From: Streptacidiphilus rugosus AM-16
GTDB lineage: Bacteria > Actinomycetota > Actinomycetes > Streptomycetales > Streptomycetaceae
NCBI RefSeq assembly: GCF_000744655.1
Contig: NZ_JQMJ01000004.1
Coordinates: 6,899,698 to 6,963,697, forward strand
DNA length: 64,000 nt
Direction of reading: 5' to 3'
Part shown: one piece after another, positions 16,453 to 24,949 of the stretch
Layout of the letters: each line of letters opens with the position of its first letter
Position numbering within the stretch: the stretch's first letter is position 1
Program-made: the position numbers and the translations under genes
The notes under the pieces: generated by a model
The model's input: the letters and a program-made list of their open reading frames with translations, nothing else
Database searches by the model: none
What the model was told of the DNA's origin: nothing

Positions 16453-17379
16453 TCAGCTGTGGCCGAGCTCCTCGGCCGGGGTGCTCTCCTCGACGGAGCC
16501 GCCGGTGCGGTCCGGGTGGAGGGGCATGGGTTCGAGGCTGAACTCGTCCAGGACCGGCGGAGCCGGAACCGGCGGGGCCGGCATGACCGCGGCCTCACTG
16601 TGGCCGCCGCAGCCGAAGCCGAGCGAGACGATGCGACCGTCGGCCGGGCCGAACTCGTTCGAGCAGATGCCGAAGGCCTGGCTCAGCGCGCCGGCGATCG
16701 GGACCAGGAAGCCGCAGGACGCGCACGAGGCCGGCGCCGCCTGGGCCATCGGCGTGTGCGCGCCGAAGTCCTTCTCCCAACGGTCCGCCGCCAGGTTCAG
16801 CCCGAGACGGCTCAGCACGCGGACCCGGCCCATGCCCAGCTCGTCCGCGACGGAGGCGATCTGCGCCCGCTCCGTCGACGTCGCGGCGGCCGCCGCCTCG
16901 CCGGACGGCTCGATCGCCACGTCCTCCCCGGCGATGCCGGAGAAGCGGTCCTCGGCCAGCACCGAGTTCGGGGCGGGCTCGTCCTCGCCGGAGTAGCCCG
17001 GCTCCAGGCGCAGGTCGTCGGCCTCGGTCGGAAGGAGGTCGCCGGGGCCCATGTCACCGGGGCGCAGACGCTCGCTCCACGGCACCCACTGCGGCGCGAT
17101 CATCGCGTCCGGGCCGGGCAGGAGCACCGTTTCGTCAAGCGTGACCTGCTTGCTCCGCGCGGCGCGCGTCACGGTCACGGCCCAGCGCCAGCCGCGGTAG
17201 GCGTTCTCCTTGGTGGCGAAGTAGTGGGTGACCACCCGGTCACCGTCGACGTCCACGCCGAGGTGCTCGCCGACCGCGAGCGCGCCCGCAGCCTCGACCG
17301 CGGCGCCCCGGGCGAACTCCACGGCATCGGCACACTGGCGGTCAGGGGTACGGCTTCGCGTCGTCGTCGCAGCACTCAT
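16453..17379 (-). CDS. DUF3027 protein
   Basis: A 308-residue cytoplasmic protein matching DUF3027, an actinobacterial family of unknown role. Landmarks are DRQCADAVEFARGAAVE near the start, HYFATKENAYRGWRWAVTV, the central VPWSERLRPGDMGPGDLLPT, and a Cys pair ASCASCGFLVPIAGAL with a later Cys (GICSNEFGPADG) that may bind metal. The C-terminal 50 residues are Pro-rich and poorly ordered. The ATG at 17379 is preceded by an in-frame GTG at 17382 that is better spaced from GGGAGAG, so either may be used. It is divergent from the MFS gene. Confidence 0.85.
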   Translation of the reverse strand: MSAATTTRSRTPDRQCADAVEFARGAAVEAAGALAVGEHLGVDVDGDRVVTHYFATKENAYRGWRWAVTVTRAARSKQVTLDETVLLPGPDAMIAPQWVPWSERLRPGDMGPGDLLPTEADDLRLEPGYSGEDEPAPNSVLAEDRFSGIAGEDVAIEPSGEAAAAATSTERAQIASVADELGMGRVRVLSRLGLNLAADRWEKDFGAHTPMAQAAPASCASCGFLVPIAGALSQAFGICSNEFGPADGRIVSLGFGCGGHSEAAVMPAPPVPAPPVLDEFSLEPMPLHPDRTGGSVEESTPAEELGHS

Positions 17380-17568
17380 CACGAACTGATTCTCTCCCAA
17401 CCTTCCGCACCGTTTCACCACTGCCGTCGCGGCGGCACTTCGGCACGGCGCGCGTTCTCGGTCAGACTCCCATTCTGGGGGACACACGTGCCCGCTGTCC
17501 CGCCCGGGGGAGGAACCCGCCGGGGCAAAGTACCGCAGTGTGCCTGCGGGGTCATGCACCATGGGGGT

Positions 17569-18939
17569 GTGGCCGACGTGGGAGCGGGGAAGGCCCGGCG
17601 CGCGATGACTTCCGTGCACCGGTTCACCTCGGCTGCCGCGCTGCGCACCGGCATCATCGTGCACGCCACCGGCCGCAGGATCCGCAAGGCCACCTCCGCC
17701 GAGGGCGCGGGCGAGTCGGGCCTGGCGAAGCTGATCGAACTGCACGCGGTGAGCTCGGCCGGCGACATGATGATCACGGTCGCGCTGGCCTCCACGATCT
17801 TCTTCTCGGTCCCCACCGACCAGGCGCGCGGGCGCGTCGCCCTCTACCTGCTCATCACGATGGCGCCGTTCGTGCTGCTCGCTCCGGTCATCGGCCCGCT
17901 GCTCGACCGGATCCCCAGCGGCCGGCGCGCCGCGATGGCGGGCAGCATGCTGGTGCGGGCCGCGCTGGCCTGGATGATGGCGGGTTCGATCGCCGGGGCG
18001 GGTCTGCAGATCTACCCGGAGGCGCTGGGCGTGCTGGTCGCCTCCAAGGCCTACGGCGTGGTGCGCAGCGTCGTCGTGCCGCGGCTGCGACCACCGCAGC
18101 TGGCGCTGGTGAAGGCCAACTCGCGGGTCTCGCTGGCGGGTCTGCTGGCGACGGGGCTCGCCGGAGCCGTCGGCGCGCTGCTGCATCTGGTCGGCCCCGA
18201 CTGGCCGCTGCGCGGGGCCTTCCTGCTCTTCGTGATCGGCGCCGGGTTGGCCTTCGCGCTGCCGCATCAGGTGGACCTGGCCAAGGGAGAGGAGCGAGCC
18301 GTCCTGCACGCGGACGCCCCGCCCGGCTCCCCCGGCAAGGTGGGGCTGCGCACGGTCGGCCCGAGTGTCGTGCTGGCGCTGGGCGCGGAGGGCACGCTGC
18401 GCGGGCTGTTCGGCTTCCTCACCTTCTTCCTCGCCTTCCTGGTCCGCGAGCATCCGATCGGCGGGCTGACCCCGACGCTCTCGCTGGGCCTGGTCGCCGC
18501 CGCCCTCGGCATCGGCAACACGCTCGGCACGGTGCTCGGCGCCTGGATGCGCACACGTGCCCCTGAGACTCTCGTCACCCTGATGCTCACCGTGGCCCTC
18601 GGCTCGGCGCTCGCGGCGACGATCGCCTACGGCGCGGTGACGGTGGTGGTGCTCGCCTTCGTGGCCGGTCTGACCCAGTGCCTGGGCAAGGTCGCCCTGG
18701 ACGCGTCGATCCAGCGCGACGTGCCGGAGACCGTGCGGACCTCGGCATTCGCCCGTTCGGAGACCCTGATGCAGCTGACCTGGGTGCTCGGCGGCGGCCT
18801 CGGCATCGTGCTGCCGCTGGTCGGCGTGGTCGGCATGGCGACCGCGTCGGGCCTGCTGGCGGTGGCCGTGCTGTGGGCTGTCCGGACCAGGCTGACGCTG
18901 CGGCCGCGCCGCACATCGACCGCCCCCGACGTGGCGTGA
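17569..18939 (+). CDS. MFS transporter
   Basis: A 456-residue major facilitator with about 11-12 membrane segments after a basic cytoplasmic N-terminus (RRIRKATSAEG). Family loop features are DRIPSGRRAAMAGSMLVRAA between early segments and QRDVPETVRTSAFARSETLM late in the protein. The start is either GTG 17569 or ATG 17605; the open frame runs further back through the DUF3027 promoter region. The gene follows the streptomycete order DUF3027 / MFS / DUF2771 / mqnB. Substrate unknown. Confidence 0.82.
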   Translation: MADVGAGKARRAMTSVHRFTSAAALRTGIIVHATGRRIRKATSAEGAGESGLAKLIELHAVSSAGDMMITVALASTIFFSVPTDQARGRVALYLLITMAPFVLLAPVIGPLLDRIPSGRRAAMAGSMLVRAALAWMMAGSIAGAGLQIYPEALGVLVASKAYGVVRSVVVPRLRPPQLALVKANSRVSLAGLLATGLAGAVGALLHLVGPDWPLRGAFLLFVIGAGLAFALPHQVDLAKGEERAVLHADAPPGSPGKVGLRTVGPSVVLALGAEGTLRGLFGFLTFFLAFLVREHPIGGLTPTLSLGLVAAALGIGNTLGTVLGAWMRTRAPETLVTLMLTVALGSALAATIAYGAVTVVVLAFVAGLTQCLGKVALDASIQRDVPETVRTSAFARSETLMQLTWVLGGGLGIVLPLVGVVGMATASGLLAVAVLWAVRTRLTLRPRRTSTAPDVA

Positions 18940-18953
18940 TCCCGGCGGGACGG

Positions 18954-18959
18954 TAGCCT
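18954..18959 (+). promoter_or_regulatory. Leaderless -10 element for the DUF2771 gene (TAGCCT)
   Basis: TAGCCT ends 7 nt before the ATG at 18967, with no ribosome site between. Confidence 0.55.
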
Positions 18960-18966
18960 CAGCACC

Positions 18967-19503
18967 ATGAGTCTCAACCGCGGAGTCGCCGCCCTTGCTG
19001 GTCTCGTCGTCGTCGGCGCTGGAATCGCTGCGGGCGGAGCCGCCTGGGGCGTGAGCAGCGGCAAGCCCGTGCCGAACGTGGCCGTCGTCGCCGGGTCGCA
19101 CTGGACCCAGATCGCGCCGCTGAAGGGCTGCTACAACGACGGCAAGGCGATGGACCAGGCCGCCCAGGCCAAGTGCGGCGTCTCCATCAAGGCGGCGCTG
19201 ACCGACGAGAAGCTGCTCCCGACCGCGATCGTCCCGAGCGCGAACAGCACCTTCGGCATCAACGTCGACCAGCCCGTCGTCCACAACGGCTGGCTCGCCC
19301 GCTACTCCACCGGCACCCTGGTCCAGCACACGACCAACGCCTACGCCGGCCCGCTCTCCACCGCCCAGGTGCTGACCACGCAGGACCAGTCGACCGGGGC
19401 CAGCACGGTCGGCACCAACGGTCCGGTGCTCGTGGTCGAGACCGACAAGAGCGGCAACACCGTCTACGGCGAGTGGCTGTTCCAGCTCAAGGTCTCCAAC
19501 TGA
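18967..19503 (+). CDS. DUF2771-like membrane-anchored protein
   Basis: A 178-residue protein with an N-terminal signal or anchor (GVAALAGLVVVGAGIAAGGA, residues 6-25) and an exported domain with two cysteines (KGCYND and AKCGVS) that could form a disulfide. I assign DUF2771 from gene order and general shape, not from a strong motif. It appears to head a leaderless transcript DUF2771-mqnB-mqnD: its stop codon overlaps the proposed mqnB start. Function unknown. Confidence 0.7.
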   Translation: MSLNRGVAALAGLVVVGAGIAAGGAAWGVSSGKPVPNVAVVAGSHWTQIAPLKGCYNDGKAMDQAAQAKCGVSIKAALTDEKLLPTAIVPSANSTFGINVDQPVVHNGWLARYSTGTLVQHTTNAYAGPLSTAQVLTTQDQSTGASTVGTNGPVLVVETDKSGNTVYGEWLFQLKVSN

Positions 19504-20222
19504 CCTCCCCCCGCCTTCTCGTCGTCACCGCCGTCGCTCCCGAAGCGGCGGCGGTGCTGCGTGGCGTGCGGACGGCGAACGGCCACCACGCCGAGACCCC
19601 CCGACCGCCGCTTCCCGGCGGGTACGCGCTGACCGCCTGCGGCCCGGTGGACGTGGTCGTGGCGGGCGTCGGACCGGCCGCTGCGGCGGCGGCCACCGCG
19701 ACCGCGCTGGCGCTCGCACCGGACGCCGGGTACGCCCTGGCCGTCTCGGCCGGCATCGCCGGCGGTTTCGCCCCGGCCGCGCCGCTGGGCTGCGCTGTCG
19801 TCGCCGAAGCGATGGTGGCGGCCGACCTGGGCGCGGAGACGCCCGACGGCTTCACCGACGTCGCCTCGCTGGGCTTCGGGCGGGTCCGCCACGACTGCCC
19901 CCAGGCGGACGACGTCGTGCGCGCGCTGCGCGGACACGGCCTGCGCACCGCGACGGGCCCGGTGCTCACCGTCTCCACCGTCACCGGCAGCGCGGAGCGC
20001 GCGGCGGAACTGCTGCGGCGTCACCCGGGAGTCGTCGCCGAGGCCATGGAGGGCTTCGGCGTGGCCGAGGCCGCCGCCGGACACGGGGTCCCGGTGCTGG
20101 AGCTCCGCACCGTCTCCAACGCCGTCGGCCCGCGCGACCGCGCCGCCTGGCGCATCGGCGAGGCGCTGGACGCCCTGGCGGGCGTGTTCGCCGCCCTGCC
20201 GTACGCGACACTGGTGAAGTGA
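19500..20222 (+). CDS. mqnB: Futalosine hydrolase
   Basis: Removes hypoxanthine from futalosine to give dehypoxanthine futalosine. The 240-residue protein is a nucleoside-phosphorylase-fold hydrolase: LLVVTAVAPEAAAVL at the start, LAVSAGIAGGF, VVAEAMVAADLGAET, and EAMEGFGVAEAA with the purine-contacting acidic residues. No ATG lies at a suitable place. I propose CTG at 19500, read as Met-Thr-Ser-Pro-Arg, because it overlaps the upstream stop (CTGA) and AAGG sits 7 nt before; GTG at 19473 is the alternative. Its stop overlaps the mqnD GTG (GTGA), so translation is chained. Confidence 0.88.
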   Translation: MTSPRLLVVTAVAPEAAAVLRGVRTANGHHAETPRPPLPGGYALTACGPVDVVVAGVGPAAAAAATATALALAPDAGYALAVSAGIAGGFAPAAPLGCAVVAEAMVAADLGAETPDGFTDVASLGFGRVRHDCPQADDVVRALRGHGLRTATGPVLTVSTVTGSAERAAELLRRHPGVVAEAMEGFGVAEAAAGHGVPVLELRTVSNAVGPRDRAAWRIGEALDALAGVFAALPYATLVK

Positions 20223-21079
20223 ACCCTCTGCGTATCGCGTACTCGCCCTGTCCGAACGACACCTTCGTCTTCCACGCCTGGACGCACGGTCTCGTGGTGG
20301 GCGGCGAACCGGCCCCCGAGGTCACCTTCGCGGACATCGACGTCACCAACGGCATGGCCGAACGCGGCGAGCTGGACGTCCTGAAGATCTCCTACGCCCA
20401 GCTGCCGTGGGTCCTGGACGAGTACGCGCTGCTGCCGACCGGCGGGGCGCTGGGCCGCGGCTGCGGCCCGCTCGTCCTGACCGGCCCCGACTCCCCCGCG
20501 ACGGCCGCCGACCCGGCGGCGCTGCGCGGCCGCACGGTCGCGGTCCCGAGCGAGCGCTCCACGGCCTACCTGCTGTTCCGCCTCTGGGCGGCGGAGGCGG
20601 TCCCCGGCGGCCTGGGCGAGATCGTGGTGATGCCGTTCCACGAGATCATGCCGGCGGTCCGCGACGGCAAGGTCGACGCCGGCCTGGTCATCCACGAGGC
20701 GCGCTTCACCTACCAGAACTTCGGCCTGCGCTGCCTGGCCGACATGGGCGAGGCCTGGGAGGCCGCGACCGGCCTGCCGATCCCGCTCGGCGCGATCATC
20801 GCGAAGCGGTCACTCGGCGCGGAGCGCCTGGAGTCCCTGACGGACACCATCCGCGCGAGCGTCCGCCAGGCGTGGGCGGCCCCGGCCCTCTCCCGCGACT
20901 ACGTGCTGGCGCACGCCCAGGAGATGGACCCCGCCGTCGCGGACCAGCACATCGCCCTCTACGTGAACGAGTTCACCGAGGACCTCGCCGACGCCGGCTA
21001 CGCCGCGGTCGAGGGCCTCCTCACCCGCGCGGCCGCCCAGGGCCTGGTCCCCCCCGTCGCCCCCGAACTCATCCGGTAG
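20219..21079 (+). CDS. mqnD: 1,4-dihydroxy-6-naphthoate synthase
   Basis: Converts cyclic dehypoxanthine futalosine to 1,4-dihydroxy-6-naphthoate. The 286-residue protein has the MqnA/MqnD periplasmic-binding-like fold: IAYSPCPNDTFVFHAWTHGL at the start, DIDVTNGMAERGELDVLKIS, and the proposed catalytic His in AGLVIHEARFTYQ. The SPCPNDTF opening separates MqnD from MqnA. It overlaps mqnB by 4 nt (GTGA). A hairpin repeat begins right after the stop, between it and the convergent cold-shock gene. Confidence 0.93.
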   Translation: MNPLRIAYSPCPNDTFVFHAWTHGLVVGGEPAPEVTFADIDVTNGMAERGELDVLKISYAQLPWVLDEYALLPTGGALGRGCGPLVLTGPDSPATAADPAALRGRTVAVPSERSTAYLLFRLWAAEAVPGGLGEIVVMPFHEIMPAVRDGKVDAGLVIHEARFTYQNFGLRCLADMGEAWEAATGLPIPLGAIIAKRSLGAERLESLTDTIRASVRQAWAAPALSRDYVLAHAQEMDPAVADQHIALYVNEFTEDLADAGYAAVEGLLTRAAAQGLVPPVAPELIR

Positions 21080-21262
21080 TTGCACGACCCCCAGGGGCGC
21101 GAGGCACTGCGCGCCTCCGGCGCGCGGGCGCGGGGCTGCTCAGCAAAGGGGCGGTTGCACCACCTCAGGGGGCGCGAGGAACTGCGCGACAAGCCACCCA
21201 CGTAGGGACAACCCCGAGCGAGCAGGGCCATCCGCACAGGGTGGTTTCTCGCGCCCCTGAGG
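21080..21262. repeat. Dispersed hairpin repeat, locus 4 (right arm partly deleted)
   Basis: Between convergent mqnD and the cold-shock gene. A leading unit with CGCGCCTCCGGCGCG is followed by the left arm GGGGGCGCGAGGAACTGCGC and CCATCCGCACAGGGTGG, but the right outer arm has lost about 12 bases (TCGCGCCCCTGAGG remains), so the long stem can no longer close fully. Confidence 0.8.
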
Positions 21263-21278
21263 GGCCGATCGCCCGACG

Positions 21279-21662
21279 TCAGACGTCGAGCTGGTCGGCG
21301 ATGTGGTGGAGGAGGGTGGCGACCCGCTTGCCGACCGGCTTGTCCGGGTAGCGGCCCTTCTGGAGGCCGGGGAGGATCTTCTCCAGGACCGTCGTGAGGT
21401 CCTGCACCATCGCGGCAAGCTCATCCGGCTTCTTGCGCGACGCCGCCGCCAGCGACGGCGCCTCCTCCAGCAGGGTCACCGTCAGCGCCTGGTCACCCCG
21501 GTGGCCGGCGACCACGCCGAACTCGACCCGCTGGCCCGGCTTCAGCGACTCCACCCCGACCGGCAACGCCTTGGAGTGCACGAAGACATCGCCGCCGTCG
21601 TCGCGGGAGAGGAAGCCGAAGCCCTTCTCTGAGTTGAACCACTTCACTTTGCCCGTAGGCAT
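21279..21662 (-). CDS. Cold-shock domain protein with C-terminal extension
   Basis: A 127-residue protein. Residues 1-65 are a CspA-type nucleic-acid-binding OB fold with RNP1-like KGFGFLSRDD and RNP2-like DVFVHSKAL. Residues about 70-127 are an extension not found in plain Csp proteins, with helical text (DELAAMVQDLTTVLEKIL, VGKRVATLLHHIADQLDV). This long form beside mqnD is conserved in streptomycetes. GAGG precedes the ATG at 21662. An upstream region with three 11-bp direct repeats may control it. Likely an RNA chaperone; the extension may mediate partner binding. Confidence 0.9.
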   Translation of the reverse strand: MPTGKVKWFNSEKGFGFLSRDDGGDVFVHSKALPVGVESLKPGQRVEFGVVAGHRGDQALTVTLLEEAPSLAAASRKKPDELAAMVQDLTTVLEKILPGLQKGRYPDKPVGKRVATLLHHIADQLDV

Positions 21663-21888
21663 GGGGAGACCTCATCGGTGGTGAGTCGGAGTGTGTCGTA
21701 CGGGGTGCGGCGGACCGCCGCGCGTGCTGCACGCGAGCTAGCGCCGCGCCATTGTTCCAGTTCGGCGCCGGAATGATCGACCGGATTGCTCCGCCGGAGG
21801 CACCGGCGCCAGAGTCGGCCCACGGCGTACTCGCGTGGCGGTCATGGCGCACCTCCTCCTCCGGCCTGCCGGCCACCGTCGATCCGCG

Positions 21889-21921
21889 GTGCATTCACAG
21901 TGCATTCGCAGCGCATTCGCA
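21889..21921. promoter_or_regulatory. Three tandem 11-bp direct repeats in a divergent promoter region
   Basis: GTGCATTCACA, GTGCATTCGCA and GCGCATTCGCA follow one another without gaps. The 11-bp period places each on the same DNA face, as at response-regulator operators. The region 21663-21999 lies between the divergent cold-shock gene and the small membrane protein and otherwise holds only a short GCACGG/CCGTGC hairpin. Confidence 0.55.
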
Positions 21922-21999
21922 CGGTCCCCGTGCGTGACGTGCATACCCCCACGGGGCCTGCGGCTAACCCGTGCCGGGCGACCACCCGCGCGGACCGGT

Positions 22000-22005
22000 T
22001 AGCGT
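22000..22005 (+). promoter_or_regulatory. Leaderless -10 element (TAGCGT) for the small membrane protein
   Basis: TAGCGT ends exactly 7 nt before the GTG at 22013. The intervening GGAGG would be too close to the start codon to work as a ribosome site. Confidence 0.5.
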
Positions 22006-22012
22006 GGAGGGT

Positions 22013-22237
22013 GTGAACGCTGACTCGACCTCCCCGGGCGACCTCCTGGTGCGCATCGGTGCGATCCTCTTCGCCCTCGGCGCCGTGGCCACGATCGCCA
22101 CGGTCGCCCCGCTCTTCCTCGGCCTGCACCGGCTGCCCACGGCCGCGTACTTCGTCTGCATGACGATGCCGCTCGGCTTCGCCGTCGCCCTGGCCGGCCT
22201 CTTCCGCACGGCCCGCTCCCAGCGCCGCGCGTCCTAG
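22013..22237 (+). CDS. Small two-pass membrane protein
   Basis: A 74-residue protein with hydrophobic segments at about 13-34 (IGAILFALGAVATIATVAPLFL) split by RLPTAAYFV from a second at about 45-64 (MTMPLGFAVALAGLF), and a basic tail (RTARSQRRAS). I do not recognise a family. The GTG start is set by a TAGCGT hexamer 7 nt upstream. It is convergent with the HAD gene, ending 13 bp from its stop. Confidence 0.68.
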   Translation: MNADSTSPGDLLVRIGAILFALGAVATIATVAPLFLGLHRLPTAAYFVCMTMPLGFAVALAGLFRTARSQRRAS

Positions 22238-22250
22238 CCGGCCTGCCGGA

Positions 22251-22868
22251 CTACCCCAGGTAGCCGTCCAGCCAGGCGGGGAACTCGGTGAGGTCCGCCA
22301 GCACCACGTCCGCGCCCGCCTCGCGCAGGCTCGCCGCGTCGTAGGGGCCGGTCGTGACGGCCACGGCGTACGCGTCCGCCTCGCGGGCGCCCGCGACGTC
22401 GCCGAGGTGGTCGCCGACGTAGACGCCCGCACCCTCGGCCCGTAGCGCCTCGGCCTTGCCCGCGCCGAAGACGTCGCCGTACAGCGCGTCCACGCGCATC
22501 GCCAGCGCGTCGAGGTTGAGCCGGGCGTTGGGCGTGTACTTGCCGGTCACCACCACCGAGCGGCCGCCCGCCGCGCGCACCGCGGCCAGCGACTCGACCG
22601 CACCGGGCAGCGGGGTGACGCCCGCGACGCCGTGCTGGGCGTACAGCTGCCGGTAGCGGTCCGCCATCGCCTTGACCTCCTCGGCGGGGAACCAGTTGGC
22701 CATCTCGATCTCGACCGGCGGTCCGAGCCTGGAGACGACGAGCGCGCTGTCGATGACCGTGCCGGTCTCCTTCGCGAGCAGGTCGTAGGCGCGCGCGATG
22801 CCCGGCCGCGAGTCGATGAGCGTCATGTCGAGATCGAATCCCACGGTCAGCGCCGTCTGCGTCGTCAT
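22251..22868 (-). CDS. HAD-family phosphatase
   Basis: A 205-residue haloacid-dehalogenase hydrolase of the phosphoglycolate-phosphatase-like group. Motif I is GFDLDMTLIDS, motif II RSVVVTGKYT, motif III Lys near FGAGKAEAL, motif IV YVGDHLGDVAGA. The helical cap lies between motifs I and II. The ATG at 22868 is preferred over one 9 nt upstream because TAGGGT lies exactly 7 nt before it on the minus strand. Substrate unknown. It is divergent from the binding lipoprotein gene. Confidence 0.88.
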   Translation of the reverse strand: MTTQTALTVGFDLDMTLIDSRPGIARAYDLLAKETGTVIDSALVVSRLGPPVEIEMANWFPAEEVKAMADRYRQLYAQHGVAGVTPLPGAVESLAAVRAAGGRSVVVTGKYTPNARLNLDALAMRVDALYGDVFGAGKAEALRAEGAGVYVGDHLGDVAGAREADAYAVAVTTGPYDAASLREAGADVVLADLTEFPAWLDGYLG

Positions 22869-22875
22869 GGCCTTC

Positions 22876-22881
22876 ACCCTA
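22876..22881 (-). promoter_or_regulatory. Leaderless -10 element for the HAD gene (TAGGGT)
   Basis: TAGGGT ends 7 nt before the ATG at 22868 on the minus strand. Confidence 0.5.
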
Positions 22882-22943
22882 AGTCAGCGCTGGTGGGTGA
22901 TACTCCTCTCAATAAAGGCCGCAATTCGGGCACTGGAGGCAGA

Positions 22944-23987
22944 ATGCCGCGCGCCTACTCCCGCAGAGCGGTGCTGGGCGGTGCGTTGGGCGCCCTGGGC
23001 GCGCTGGGCGTCGCCGGGATCGCGGGCTGCACCGGCAGCGGCCGCGTGCCGCTCAGCTCGGACGCGACCCCGACCCCCGGCTCGACCACGGCGTCGGCCT
23101 CGACCACGGCCGCCGCCGCGACGAGCGCCGCGCCCTCCCCGATGCGCACCGTGACGGCAGCGACCGGCACGGTGCAGGTGCCGGAGCAGCCCAGCCGGGT
23201 CGTGGTGCTGGACACCGGCGAGCTGGACTCCGCGCTCACCCTGGGCCTGACCCCCGTCGGCGCGGCGCGGCCCGCACTCGACCCGGGCCTGCCGCACTAC
23301 TTCCCGGCGAGCTGGCTCTCCGGAATCGCCCTCGTCGGCACCGTCGGCGCGCCCGATCTCGCGGCCATCGCCCGTCTGGAGCCCGACCTGATCCTCTCCA
23401 ACCGCACCCGCGACGGCGACCGCTACGAGCAGCTGGCCGCCATCGCCCCGACGGTGCTGACCGAGAGCAACGGGGCCGCCTGGAAGGACAACTTCCAGCT
23501 CCACGCGCAGGCCCTGAACAAGCAGAACGCCGCGGACGCGATCACCACGGCCTACCAGGAGCACGTGCACCAGTTCGTCGCGGCGCTGGGCGGCTCGGCG
23601 GCGACCAGGAAGCAGCGGATCAGCCTGGTGCGCTTCGTCCAGGACGAGGACCCGCGCGCCTACGCGAACAACAACTTCACCGGCTCGCTGCTCGCCGAGG
23701 TCCAGCTGGGCCGGCCGCCGGCGCAGAACGTGCCGGCGTTCGAGGTCGTGATCCCCACGGCGGCGGATCTGGGCGACGCCGACGGCAGCACGATCTTCTA
23801 CGCCACCTACGGCGATCCGGCCAGGGCGCACACCACCGAGGTGGTGAACAGCGCGTCCTGGAAGAACCTGTCCGGCGTGAAGGCGCGCCGCGCGTTCGAG
23901 GTCGACGACCAGCTCTGGTACCTGGGCATCGGGTACTTCGGGGCGAACCTGATCCTGGCTCAACTTCAGCGCTACTTGGGCGGTTAG
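22944..23987 (+). CDS. Siderophore/iron-type ABC substrate-binding lipoprotein
   Basis: A 347-residue solute-binding lipoprotein of the FepB/FhuD class. The signal peptide carries a twin-arginine-like SRRAVLGGAL and a lipobox GIAGC (Cys29), followed by a Thr/Ser/Ala-rich tether. The ligand domain has VPEQPSRVVVLDTGELDSAL, IARLEPDLILSNRT and a late YFGANLILAQLQRYL, typical of class III binding proteins. GGAGG precedes the ATG at 22944. No permease or ATPase is adjacent, so it is an orphan receptor. I looked for an iron-box operator upstream and found none convincing. Confidence 0.86.
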   Translation: MPRAYSRRAVLGGALGALGALGVAGIAGCTGSGRVPLSSDATPTPGSTTASASTTAAAATSAAPSPMRTVTAATGTVQVPEQPSRVVVLDTGELDSALTLGLTPVGAARPALDPGLPHYFPASWLSGIALVGTVGAPDLAAIARLEPDLILSNRTRDGDRYEQLAAIAPTVLTESNGAAWKDNFQLHAQALNKQNAADAITTAYQEHVHQFVAALGGSAATRKQRISLVRFVQDEDPRAYANNNFTGSLLAEVQLGRPPAQNVPAFEVVIPTAADLGDADGSTIFYATYGDPARAHTTEVVNSASWKNLSGVKARRAFEVDDQLWYLGIGYFGANLILAQLQRYLGG

Positions 23988-24036
23988 CGGACGATACGCG
24001 GCATGAGTCTTGTGATGCAGGTCACTCGGTAACACC

Positions 24037-24942
24037 ATGGCAGCTATGCCGACGACAACCGAGCAGGGGAAGCAGCCGACCCAGGAACAGACACCGGAGA
24101 AGGCGCGCGCGGCCAGGAAGGCGTTCATCGCCGAGGGATTCGACCTGGTCGCCGACACGTACGACGAGGTCAACGGCGAGTTCTTCCGCGCGAACGGCGC
24201 CCGCCTGGTCGCGCAGGCCGGGCTGCGCCCGGGCGACCGCGTGCTGGACCTCGGCTGCGGCCGGGGCGCGGTGCTGTTCCCGGCCGCCTCGGCGGTGGGC
24301 CCGGACGGCTACGTGGCCGGGCTGGACCTCTCCCCCCGCATGGCGCACGCGACGGCGGCGCAGGTCGCCGCGCGCGGCCTGCGTAACGTCGCCGTCCGGG
24401 TCGGCGACGCGGAGGACCCCGGCTTCCCCGCCGGCTCCTTCGAGGCGGTGCTGGCCGGGCTGATGATCTTCATCACCCCGGATCCCGAGGCGGTGCTGCG
24501 CAGCGCACGACGGGTGCTGACCCCCGGCGGACGCTTCGCGATGTCGTCCTTCGGCAGCGTCGACCCGCGCTGGACCCGCCCGCTGGACGCTGCGCTGGCC
24601 TTCCTGGAGAACCCGCTGCCGGCCTCCTCCCCGACCCAGGGCGCGCGGGGCGGACACCCCGCGTTCGACACGGTGGAGTCGATCGCCTCCCTGCTGGACG
24701 CCTGCGGCTTCACCGAGGTCCGCACGGTGGAGGAACGGACGGTGGGCATCGTCGAGAGCGGCGACGCGTGGTGGCGCTCGCAGTGGGCGACGGGCCGCCG
24801 CATCTGGCTGGAGCAGATCCCCGCCGACCGCCTCCCGGCGGCGCGCGCCGCGGCGCTGGCAGCGCTGGAATCCCTGCGGGACGCCGACGGCATCCTCCGC
24901 AACCCCACAACCCTCCGCTACACCACGGCCCGCCGCGAATAG
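24037..24942 (+). CDS. SAM-dependent methyltransferase
   Basis: A 301-residue class I methyltransferase. The SAM-binding motif is VLDLGCGRGAVLF (motif I, about 69-81), with GLDLSPRMA as the acidic loop and AGLMIFITPDPEAVLRSARR and LTPGGRFAMSSFG as motifs IV and V. The N-terminus (FIAEGFDLVADTYDEVNGEFF) resembles small-molecule or polyketide-tailoring enzymes. The start may be ATG 24037 or 24046. It stands alone; a hairpin repeat follows. Substrate unknown. Confidence 0.85.
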   Translation: MAAMPTTTEQGKQPTQEQTPEKARAARKAFIAEGFDLVADTYDEVNGEFFRANGARLVAQAGLRPGDRVLDLGCGRGAVLFPAASAVGPDGYVAGLDLSPRMAHATAAQVAARGLRNVAVRVGDAEDPGFPAGSFEAVLAGLMIFITPDPEAVLRSARRVLTPGGRFAMSSFGSVDPRWTRPLDAALAFLENPLPASSPTQGARGGHPAFDTVESIASLLDACGFTEVRTVEERTVGIVESGDAWWRSQWATGRRIWLEQIPADRLPAARAAALAALESLRDADGILRNPTTLRYTTARRE

Positions 24943-24949
24943 CACCTTC

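Noticed and set aside
22869..22943. Iron-box (DmdR/DtxR) operator before the siderophore-type lipoprotein
   Set aside because: No TTAGGTTAGGCT-like palindrome could be aligned.
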